Shown here piece after piece: positions 6,976 to 11,599 of a stretch of 11,599 nucleotides of DNA (positions within the stretch are counted from its first letter, which is position 1; every line of letters begins with the position of its first letter). Under the pieces are notes generated by a model that worked only from the letters and a program-made list of their open reading frames with translations, searched no databases and had not been told where the DNA came from. Where the stretch lies: assembly GCA_002451755.1 (NCBI GenBank), contig DKDF01000075.1:1-11599 (forward strand), in the 5' to 3' direction. The stretch comes from Ruminococcaceae bacterium UBA6855. Lineage in GTDB: Bacteria; Bacillota; Clostridia; Oscillospirales; Acutalibacteraceae. The translations under genes and the position numbers were made by a program.

Positions 6976-7899
6976 TCAGATATCAAGTCCGAAAGCCTTG
7001 TCCTTGCCCATGACAAGGTTCAGGTTTTCGAGCGCGGCGCCCGATGCGCCTTTGCCGAGATTGTCGTATACGGCGGTCAGCAGTATTCGTTCATCGTTGC
7101 CGTAGACCGATATTTTCATGCCGTCCGTGCCCGAGAGCGCGCCCGCGCACAGAAAGCCGTCGTTGTCCGATTTGTCGCAGAAGGTCACGACGGGACCCTG
7201 ATATTTCGCTCTGTAGATGTCGGCGATTTCGCTTGAAGAACAGCTTATCTGCTCCGCAAACAGCGGCACGGTGACCTGCATTCCGCTGTAAAAATCATCG
7301 ACCACGGGGCAGAATATCGGGGCGTTTTCAATGCCCGTTATGCCTTTCATCTCTTTCAAGTGCTTGTGCTGCTGAGTCAGCCCGTACTGTCTGGGGGCGA
7401 AGAGCAGAGGGGATTTATCCTCGCTCTCGTATTCGGCAATCATCTTCTTGCCGCCGCCGCTGTATCCGGTCAGAGAATAGCAGCTGAGCAACGCATCTTT
7501 TCCGAGCACGCCCGCTTCGACAAGGGGATAGACCAGCGCGATGAATCCGCCGGCGTGGCAGCCGGGGACGGCGATGCGCTTGGAGCTTTTTATCTTCTCT
7601 TCAAATTCCGCGGACAGCTCCGGAAAGCCGTAAGCCCAGCCCTCGCTCGTGCGGTGCGCGGTTGATGTATCTATAATAACAGTGTCCGGATTTTCAACCA
7701 GCTCGACCGCCTCAACTGCTGCGGCGTCCGGCAGGCAGAGGAAAGCGACCTGTGCGCTGTTCAGCGCCTGCTTGCGGCTCTCGGAATCTTTTCTCTGCTC
7801 CTCGCTGAGCGTTATCAGCTCAACGTCGCTTCGTTTCATCAGTCTGTCTTTTATTCTCAGCCCGGTCGTGCCGGCGCTGCCGTCGATAAATATTTTCAT
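6976..7899 (-). CDS. argC: N-acetyl-gamma-glutamyl-phosphate reductase, short (type 2) form
   Basis: Reduces N-acetylglutamyl phosphate to the semialdehyde with NADPH, the third pathway step. 307 residues, matching the shorter type 2 family rather than the roughly 335-350-residue type 1 form found in E. coli and Bacillus. Seen: nucleotide-binding start FIDGSAGTTG (4-13), DTSTAHR (77-83) and WAYGFPEL (88-95), the active-site cysteine C114 in VPGCHAGGF (111-119), GYSGGGKK (145-152), HKHLKE (178-183) with a likely catalytic histidine, and the C-terminal NLGKGASGAALENLNLVMG (280-298). ATG at 7899 has GGGAG six bases upstream. It is first in the arg operon, with a leader of about 90 bases carrying a hairpin and an ArgR-controlled promoter. 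Confidence 0.95.
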   Translation of the reverse strand: MKIFIDGSAGTTGLRIKDRLMKRSDVELITLSEEQRKDSESRKQALNSAQVAFLCLPDAAAVEAVELVENPDTVIIDTSTAHRTSEGWAYGFPELSAEFEEKIKSSKRIAVPGCHAGGFIALVYPLVEAGVLGKDALLSCYSLTGYSGGGKKMIAEYESEDKSPLLFAPRQYGLTQQHKHLKEMKGITGIENAPIFCPVVDDFYSGMQVTVPLFAEQISCSSSEIADIYRAKYQGPVVTFCDKSDNDGFLCAGALSGTDGMKISVYGNDERILLTAVYDNLGKGASGAALENLNLVMGKDKAFGLDI

Positions 7900-7922
7900 G
7901 GTGTCTCCCGTTTAATGCGCTT

Positions 7923-7965
7923 TCGGCGAACACGGCGTTTATAAAAACGATCCGGTATTCGCCGA
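7923..7965 (-). promoter_or_regulatory. Two-part stem-loop in the argC leader
   Basis: In the 5' untranslated leader, TCGGCGAA pairs with TTCGCCGA (7958-7965 with 7923-7930 on the + strand, 8 bp), and inside it CGTTT (7936-7940) pairs with AAACG (7945-7949) around a four-base loop. There is no T tract, so it is not a terminator. It could stabilise the mRNA, slow polymerase or be incidental. It ends about 12 bases before the argC ribosome-binding site. Confidence 0.45.
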
Positions 7966-7996
7966 CGGTGCAAAATTATTCAACTATTTGACTAAT

Positions 7997-8025
7997 AATA
8001 TACTACTATATGCATAAATATTCAA
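7997..8025 (-). promoter_or_regulatory. Promoter of the argCJBDF operon
   Basis: On the - strand, TTGAAT (8025-8020) and TATATT (8002-7997) are separated by exactly 17 bases. The -10 matches the consensus at five of six positions and the -35 at four of six. Transcription should begin near 7990, giving a leader of about 90 bases. The -35 lies within the ArgR box at 8009-8026. Confidence 0.72.
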
Positions 8026-8026
8026 G
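8009..8026. promoter_or_regulatory. ArgR (AhrC) operator, ARG box
   Basis: The 18-mer TATGCATAAATATTCAAG fits the ARG box pattern (TGAAT-four A/T-ATTCA) with one mismatch, and the Bacillus subtilis form (CATGAATAAAAATKCAAK) at about 15 of 18 positions. It covers the -35 element and part of the spacer of the arg promoter, the expected position for arginine-dependent repression by blocking RNA polymerase. A second, half-conserved site may lie at 8032-8049, where only the ATTCA half is good. The argR gene is not in this window. Confidence 0.78.
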
Positions 8027-8191
8027 TGTTTCAGCAAAATAAATTCAATTTTGTCAATCTGTACCATACCTTCGTCCGCTGGCAAACAGCTTTGTAAAAA
8101 TTGACAAGAGAATGGGAGCGGTGATGAATATAATAATGTATAGCGGTTGTTCACATACAATAAAAAGTGGCTGTCGCATTTAGATGCAGAA

Positions 8192-8246
8192 AGCGTTTTT
8201 TGACCCGAAGCTGTATAAGTATACTGCGAGCGGGCAAAAAGACGCT
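8192..8246. repeat. Unexplained imperfect palindrome between the arg and ABC operons
   Basis: A 55-base inverted repeat: AGCGTTTTTT (8192-8201) pairs with AAAAAGACGCT (8236-8246), CCCG (8204-8207) with CGGG (8231-8234), GC with GC, and GTATA (8213-8217) with TATAC (8220-8224) around a two-base centre. Small bulges interrupt it. It lies just beyond the ABC operon terminator. The T runs are inside the stem, so it is not a normal terminator. The rest of 8050-8190 shows no gene or other clear signal. Confidence 0.5.
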
Positions 8247-8248
8247 TA

Positions 8249-8314
8249 AAAGAGCAAAAGGTCACAATCCGCAGCGCAGCCGCAAATTATGACCTTTGTA
8301 TTCTTTTGCTCTTT
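8249..8314 (-). terminator. Terminator of the amino acid ABC transporter operon
   Basis: On the - strand, GGTCATAAT (8294-8286) pairs with ATTGTGACC (8268-8260) with one mismatch, and inside it GCGGC pairs with GCTGC around a three-base loop. The stem is followed by TTTTGCTCTTTT. The outer A-rich arm (complement of 8304-8314) can also pair with this T-rich tail, making an 11-bp extension and possible two-way function. It lies about 30 bases past the ATPase stop codon. Confidence 0.78.
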
Positions 8315-8344
8315 GGTCTGCGCTGAATGCGGCAGCCGCTTCTT

Positions 8345-9085
8345 TTATTTCGCGAGGAATCTTGAAAGGAACTCCTGCGTCTTGGGATCCTGCGGATTCT
8401 CGAAGATATCCTTCGGACTGCCTTGCTCGCAGATGAGTCCGTCCGCCATGAACACGACATTCGTTGAAACGTCGCGTGCAAACGCCATCTCGTGGGTGAC
8501 GACTATCATCGTCAGACCCTCTTTTGCGAGGTTGCGCATGACTTCGAGCACTTCGCCGACCATCTGCGGGTCGAGTGCGCTCGTCGGCTCGTCGAACAGC
8601 AGAACTTCGGGCTCCATCGCAAGCGCGCGGGCTATTGCGACGCGCTGCTTCTGACCGCCGGAGAGCTGGGATGGCTTGGCGTTGATGTAGGGCGCCATGC
8701 CGACCTTTTCAAGATAATGCAGTGCGGAAGCCTTGGCTTCGGCTCTTGACTTCTTAAGAACCTTCGTCTGACCGATCATGCAGTTCTTGAGAGCGGTCAT
8801 GTTGTTGAAAAGATTGAACGACTGGAACACCATGCCGACATGCGAACGGTAAGCGCTCGCGCCGCCTTTAATGTTGTCGATGTTCGTGCCGTGATAGAGT
8901 ATCTCGCCGGAGGTCGGAGTCTCAAGAAGGTTTATGCAGCGGAGCAAAGTGGATTTGCCCGAGCCGGACGCGCCGATGATGCTCGTGACATCGCCGGGAT
9001 TGACCGAAAAGTCAATGTCGCGCAGAACTTCATGGTTGCCGAAGGTCTTTGAAAGATGATTTATCTGTAAAATAGGCTCTGACAT
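8345..9085 (-). CDS. Polar amino acid ABC transporter, ATP-binding protein (GlnQ/HisP family)
   Basis: Cytoplasmic ATPase that powers the importer. 246 residues, standard length for the family. Seen: Walker A GASGSGKST (38-46), Q-loop glutamine at 88 (MVFQSFNLF), ABC signature LSGGQKQRVAIARALA (141-156), Walker B VLLFDEPTSALDP (161-173), and switch histidine H198 in VVTHEM. All catalytic residues are present. ATG at 9085 has GGAGGG about seven bases upstream and overlaps the permease stop codon by one base (TAATG), a sign of translational coupling. The substrate is set by the binding protein; the lysine riboswitch upstream of the operon points to lysine (inference). Confidence 0.96.
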   Translation of the reverse strand: MSEPILQINHLSKTFGNHEVLRDIDFSVNPGDVTSIIGASGSGKSTLLRCINLLETPTSGEILYHGTNIDNIKGGASAYRSHVGMVFQSFNLFNNMTALKNCMIGQTKVLKKSRAEAKASALHYLEKVGMAPYINAKPSQLSGGQKQRVAIARALAMEPEVLLFDEPTSALDPQMVGEVLEVMRNLAKEGLTMIVVTHEMAFARDVSTNVVFMADGLICEQGSPKDIFENPQDPKTQEFLSRFLAK

Positions 9086-9891
9086 TATCTTCCCTCCTTC
9101 TTGGACTTCTTGACATATGAGTACATTCCGCTGGTGTGGGCGAGAGTGTCGGTGGTCGAGAGATCGAAGTTCTCCGGACCGTCAAGCTTCTTCTCCCACA
9201 GTCTGAGGATAACCGAGCAAATGACCGTCATTATCAGGTAGATAGTCAGCGTTATAACTGCCGACGGGAAGTAGACATACTTTGCGCCGACGATAGCCTT
9301 GTGAGCCGCGAAGAGCTCGGCGTAGCCGATAACGAACATGACGGAAGTATCCTTGATGTTGATTATGAGGTTGTTGCCTATCTGCGGGATGATGTTGCGT
9401 ATGGTCTGCGGAAGAATGACATAGAGCATGGTCTTGAAGTGGTTCATGCCTATGGACATTGCGCCCTCCGTCTGACCGACGTCTATCGACATTATACCGC
9501 CGCGGACGGTCTCTGCCATATATGCTCCGGTGTTGATGGAGACAACGAGATATGCCGCGAAAGTCGGTTCAAGGTTTATCGCACCGTTCGAGAAGTAGGG
9601 CAGGGCGTAGAAGATGAATATCGCCTGGATTATCATCGGCGTGCCTCTGAAAACTTCGACGTAGATACGCACTATAGCCTTGACTATGCCGAGGATGACC
9701 CGCTTTACGATATTGTCTTTTTTGCCGCACGGAATAGTCTGGATTATTCCGCAGACAAGGCCGATGAGGCAGCCTATGATTGTCGCTATAACAGCGAGCT
9801 CTATTGTCTTGAGCGCACCGGTCAGATACTGCATTGAGCTATCGCTCCAGCACTGGACTATGTCGCTCCACAGCTCGGCAAGCTTGTTCAT
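9085..9891 (-). CDS. Polar amino acid ABC transporter, permease (HisM/GlnP family)
   Basis: Inner-membrane channel subunit; such importers use two permease chains, and with one permease gene here a homodimer is likely. 268 residues with about five hydrophobic segments: residues roughly 25-52, 65-98 (in part), 108-128, 183-200 and 208-232. Family motifs seen: YVEVFRGTPMIIQ (77-89) and the EAA-like coupling loop from AMSIGM (144) to LPQTIRN (160-166), which docks on the ATPase. The tail after residue 233 (about 35 hydrophilic residues) is somewhat longer than in many relatives. ATG at 9891 follows a weaker GGAG site about 10 bases away. It starts 31 bases after the binding-protein gene. Confidence 0.95.
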   Translation of the reverse strand: MNKLAELWSDIVQCWSDSSMQYLTGALKTIELAVIATIIGCLIGLVCGIIQTIPCGKKDNIVKRVILGIVKAIVRIYVEVFRGTPMIIQAIFIFYALPYFSNGAINLEPTFAAYLVVSINTGAYMAETVRGGIMSIDVGQTEGAMSIGMNHFKTMLYVILPQTIRNIIPQIGNNLIINIKDTSVMFVIGYAELFAAHKAIVGAKYVYFPSAVITLTIYLIMTVICSVILRLWEKKLDGPENFDLSTTDTLAHTSGMYSYVKKSKKEGR

Positions 9892-9922
9892 ATCTTGTTA
9901 TCTCCGTTCTGATTATTGTTGA

Positions 9923-10774
9923 TTACTTTGAAAGGGGCTGAATTTTGGTAGCCTCGTTCATGATCTTGTTGAAGTCGTCTGCGGTCATGCCTGCAAGGGC
10001 GGAGTTGATCTTGTCCTTGAGCTCGGTGTTGCCCTTCTTGACAGAGATGCCGATGTTGATGTCGCCCTCGTCAACCTTGAAAGCGTCCTCGGGGAGGTCG
10101 AGAATCTTCAGATCGCTGTAAGCGATGAGTGCGCCCTGAGCGGTGGGCATATCGGTGCAGATGAAGTCGACAGCGCCGGTCTCAAGAGCCATGAGCATCG
10201 AGGGAGCGGTCTCCTGTGCGGTCTGGATAAGAGCACCGTTTATCTGCGGAAGGCAGGTGGTATACCAAATGGTTCCGAGCTGGGAGGTGCACTTTGCACC
10301 CGCGAGGTCTGCAAGGGAGGTAGCGTTTGCATACTTGCTGTTCTGCTTTGTCATGCAGACGATGCTCGCATAGAGGTAGGGACCTGCGAAATCGACCTGC
10401 TGCATACGCTCTTCGGTCATCGACTGACCTGCGATAACGGCGTCAACCTTGCCGGTCTGGACTGCGGGAACAAGTGAATCCCAGTCAAGGCGGACAACTT
10501 CAAGCTTCCAGCCGTTTGCTTCGCATATCTTCTTAGCCATCATGATATCGTATCCGTTGGCGTAGTCGCTGGAATCCTTTATCGGGACAGCGCCGTTGGA
10601 ATCATCGCTCTGAGTCCAGTTGTAGGGAGCGTATGCGCACTCCATGGCAACGGTCAGAACGCCGTCTTCAACGCCGGTCTTGGCACTCTCGGTTTTCGTG
10701 CCGCAGCCTGCAAATAATACTGCGCACATGGCGATAGCCAGAATGGCGGCCACAATTCTCTTCGTTCTGTTCAT
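9923..10774 (-). CDS. Amino acid-binding lipoprotein of an ABC importer, predicted lysine-binding
   Basis: Captures the amino acid outside the cell and delivers it to the permease. 283 residues from the chosen ATG at 10774; AGGAG lies nine bases upstream (10784-10788). An in-frame extension to 10882 runs into the riboswitch leader and has no ribosome-binding site, so it was dropped. Residues 1-23 are a lipoprotein signal (MNRTKR, then a hydrophobic core) with lipobox LFAGC and lipid-modified C24. The mature part is a family 3 solute-binding protein: LTVAMECAYAPYNW (40-53), GYDIMMAKKI (74-83), WDSLVPAVQTGKVDAVIAG (98-116), MTEERMQQVDFAGPY (119-133) and the second-lobe LADLAGAKC (154-162). It is the first gene of the operon, downstream of a lysine riboswitch and its terminator. 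Binding-pocket residues alone do not let me separate lysine from arginine or ornithine. Confidence 0.95.
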   Translation of the reverse strand: MNRTKRIVAAILAIAMCAVLFAGCGTKTESAKTGVEDGVLTVAMECAYAPYNWTQSDDSNGAVPIKDSSDYANGYDIMMAKKICEANGWKLEVVRLDWDSLVPAVQTGKVDAVIAGQSMTEERMQQVDFAGPYLYASIVCMTKQNSKYANATSLADLAGAKCTSQLGTIWYTTCLPQINGALIQTAQETAPSMLMALETGAVDFICTDMPTAQGALIAYSDLKILDLPEDAFKVDEGDINIGISVKKGNTELKDKINSALAGMTADDFNKIMNEATKIQPLSK

Positions 10775-10783
10775 TAGTACCAT

Positions 10784-10790
10784 CTCCTGG
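10784..10790 (-). promoter_or_regulatory. Ribosome-binding site that fixes the binding-protein start
   Basis: CCAGGAG on the - strand, nine bases before the ATG at 10774. An earlier in-frame ATG directly abuts this site and cannot use it. The site lies just after the T tract of the riboswitch terminator. Confidence 0.75.
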
Positions 10791-10834
10791 AAAAAATTAA
10801 TTAAGCCTGCGACCCGAAGAGGTATCACAGGCTT
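10791..10834 (-). terminator. Riboswitch-controlled intrinsic terminator
   Basis: On the - strand, AAGCCTGTGAT then CC (10834-10821) pairs with GGGTCGCAGGCTT (ending at 10803), with one bulged A, G-T pairs and a five-base loop. TTAATTAA and six T (10796-10791) follow. The left arm is also the right half of a competing antiterminator (10859-10871 with 10823-10835), so the hairpin should form only when lysine holds the riboswitch closed. Confidence 0.82.
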
Positions 10835-10866
10835 TGTATATGCTGCTATATGTGCAGAAAAACCAA

Positions 10867-11030
10867 TGATAGCGCTCCACATAAGTCATGTGACAGTCCG
10901 TCGCCTGTTCGGCGAGGGCCCAGCATTATCGCGGCGGCAACCGCGATAGCACTTCGGCGAACTTGCCTTTCCCCAGCTGCCGCTTGCCGGCGTTGCTGCT
11001 GGATACTCTTCTTGTTCGCATCCTCTATCA
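10867..11030 (-). promoter_or_regulatory. Lysine riboswitch (L box)
   Basis: RNA sensor in the leader of the ABC operon; binding of lysine switches expression off. Seen on the - strand in order: TGATAG (11030-11025), the conserved AGAGGATGCGAAC and AAGAGTA segment (11026-11004), AAAGGCAAGTTCGCCGAAG (10970-10952), a hairpin TATCGCGG/CCGCGATA, TGCTGGGCC (10924-10916), a CGCC/GGCG hairpin, ACTGTCA (10897-10891), a CAT...ATG hairpin, and GTGGAGCGCTATCA (10880-10867). The last six bases pair with the first six to close stem P1. These blocks and their order are those of the Bacillus lysC leader. Length about 164 bases, typical for the class. Confidence 0.95.
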
Positions 11031-11052
11031 AGTGCTGTCTTAAATTGTCTGT

Positions 11053-11081
11053 ATTATAGCATTGCATTTTCGGCGTGTCAA
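11053..11081 (-). promoter_or_regulatory. Consensus promoter of the riboswitch/ABC transporter operon
   Basis: On the - strand, TTGACA (11081-11076) and TATAAT (11058-11053), both perfect, are separated by 17 bases. Transcription should begin near 11046, about 15 bases before riboswitch stem P1. Such a strong promoter fits control by attenuation rather than by an activator. Confidence 0.9.
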
Positions 11082-11086
11082 CAGTT

Positions 11087-11178
11087 TGCAAGTTATTTTG
11101 GCAAAAACGGCGGATTCAACAGCCTTTTGCCCGCAAAGATTTCATTTATTGGTGATTCTGCAAGCTGTTTTGGCAGAA
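11087..11178. repeat. Imperfect 20-base direct repeat upstream of the ABC operon promoter
   Basis: TGCAAGTTATTTTGGCAAAA (11087-11106) and TGCAAGCTGTTTTGGCAGAA (11159-11178) agree at 17 of 20 positions and are 72 bases apart. The first copy is directly upstream of the -35 element. The stretch between guaB's terminator and the promoter shows nothing else. Confidence 0.4.
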
Positions 11179-11184
11179 TGCAAA

Positions 11185-11214
11185 GGCAGGGAACGGTTTT
11201 TGCCGCTCCCTGCC
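11185..11214 (-). terminator. Probable terminator of guaB
   Basis: A 12-bp stem: GGCAGGGAACGG (11185-11196) with CCGCTCCCTGCC (11203-11214), one G-T pair, six-base loop. On the - strand the following T tract is short (TTTGCATT); on the + strand GTAAATTTTT follows. It lies 14 bases past the guaB stop codon. Confidence 0.75.
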
Positions 11215-11228
11215 GTAAATTTTTCGGC

Positions 11229-11599
11229 TTATTTTTTCAGATCGGAGTAGGTCTCTTTTTGCACGACGTCGTGCGCGCCGCCCTCAACAATGCTCGTTGC
11301 GGAGACAAGGGTCAGCTTTGCTTTCTGCTGCAGCTCGGGGATTGTGAGTGCGCCACAGTTGCACATGGTGGACTTTACCTTGCTCAGCGAGAGCGTGACA
11401 TTGTCCTTGAGGCTGCCGGCGTAGGGAACATAGGAGTCAACGCCCTCCTCGAACGACAGCTTCTTGTCGCCGCCGAGGTCGTAGCGCTGCCAGTTCCTTG
11501 CGCGGTTGGAGCCCTCGCCCCAGTATTCTTTGACGTACACGCCGTTGACGAGCAGCTTGTTCGTCGGGCTCTCGTCAAAGCGGGCGAAGTAGCGGCCCA
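11229..11599 (-). CDS. guaB: IMP dehydrogenase, C-terminal part (5' end outside the window)
   Basis: Oxidises IMP to XMP with NAD+, the committed step of GMP synthesis. Only the last 122 residues are present; the frame is open to the window edge, so no start is seen. The segment holds the mobile-flap region (VKEYWGEGSNRARNWQRY) with the RY pair that activates water, then EEGVDSYVPYAG, where the glutamate helps form the monovalent-cation site, and the C-terminal STMCNCGALTIPEL. The wording WGEGSNRARNWQRY, where classic enzymes have YRGMGS, is that of a divergent clostridial IMPDH group of about 500 residues. The next operon in the same direction has its own strong promoter, so guaB is probably transcribed separately. 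Confidence 0.92.
   Translation of the reverse strand, partial: GRYFARFDESPTNKLLVNGVYVKEYWGEGSNRARNWQRYDLGGDKKLSFEEGVDSYVPYAGSLKDNVTLSLSKVKSTMCNCGALTIPELQQKAKLTLVSATSIVEGGAHDVVQKETYSDLKK

Noticed and set aside
8101..8134. Forward promoter (TTGACA at 8101, TATAAT at 8129)
   Set aside because: The spacer is 22 bases, too long for a normal promoter, and no gene or clear RNA follows on the + strand.
8169..8190. Insertion-sequence end (GGCTGTCGCATTT resembles some transposon ends)
   Set aside because: No matching inverted end, target duplication or transposase fragment is visible in the window.
7984..8265. 93-residue - strand open frame across the arg promoter region
   Set aside because: It overlaps the ArgR box, the arg promoter and the palindrome, has no ribosome-binding site, and its composition is that of translated AT-rich noncoding DNA.
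10775..10882. N-terminal extension of the binding protein by 36 residues
   Set aside because: It reads into the lysine riboswitch and terminator, lacks a ribosome-binding site and would bury the lipoprotein signal.
1..11599. CRISPR array, toxin-antitoxin, phage, tRNA or rRNA genes
   Set aside because: No regularly spaced repeats, phage genes, tRNA or rRNA sequence, or small toxin-like gene pairs were found on either strand.

Overview
The window looks like chromosomal DNA from an uncultured or gut-type Clostridia (Firmicutes; Oscillospirales/Ruminococcaceae-like). This rests on the clostridial argC-J-B-D-F gene order, a lysine (L-box) riboswitch, a Bacillus/Clostridium-type ArgR box, strong GGAGG ribosome-binding sites, the divergent clostridial form of IMP dehydrogenase, and a moderately GC-rich base composition. 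The taxonomic placement is inference; no marker gene is complete enough to fix a genus.

Layout. (1) Bases 1-109 hold the 3' part of a structured RNA, most likely 6S RNA, ending in a T tract. (2) Bases 199-2265 (+ strand) hold two tandem genes: a propeller/NHL-like protein of unknown function with a TTG start, and a secreted DUF4434 TIM-barrel protein with a C-terminal fibronectin type III domain. They end at a strong bidirectional terminator (2344-2382). (3) Bases 2383-2684 hold no convincing gene but several GC-rich hairpins, possibly an interspersed palindromic repeat, and the argF terminator. (4) Bases 2685-7899 (- strand) are a compact argC-argJ-argB-argD-argF operon converting glutamate to citrulline by the cyclic acetyl route. 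It is driven from a promoter near 7997-8025 whose -35 lies inside an ArgR operator. (5) Bases 8027-8344 are intergenic, with an unexplained imperfect palindrome (8192-8246) and the terminator of the next operon. (6) Bases 8345-10774 (- strand) encode a polar amino acid ABC importer: lipoprotein binding protein, permease, ATPase. (7) Bases 10775-11081 are its long leader: a consensus promoter, a lysine riboswitch and an antiterminator/terminator switch, which make lysine the predicted substrate. (8) Bases 11229-11599 are the 3' end of guaB, followed by its terminator.

How the parts work together. Two neighbouring transcription units, both read right to left, handle basic amino acids by different controls: arginine/ornithine synthesis by a protein repressor (ArgR) at the DNA, and probable lysine uptake by an RNA sensor. 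The ArgB protein also carries the N-terminal helix typical of arginine-inhibited kinases, so arginine probably limits the pathway at both gene and enzyme level.

Most of the window is well-understood housekeeping DNA. I did not find a clear new multi-gene system. The least explained parts are the gene pair at 199-2265 and the structured intergenic stretches around 2440-2620 and 8192-8246.
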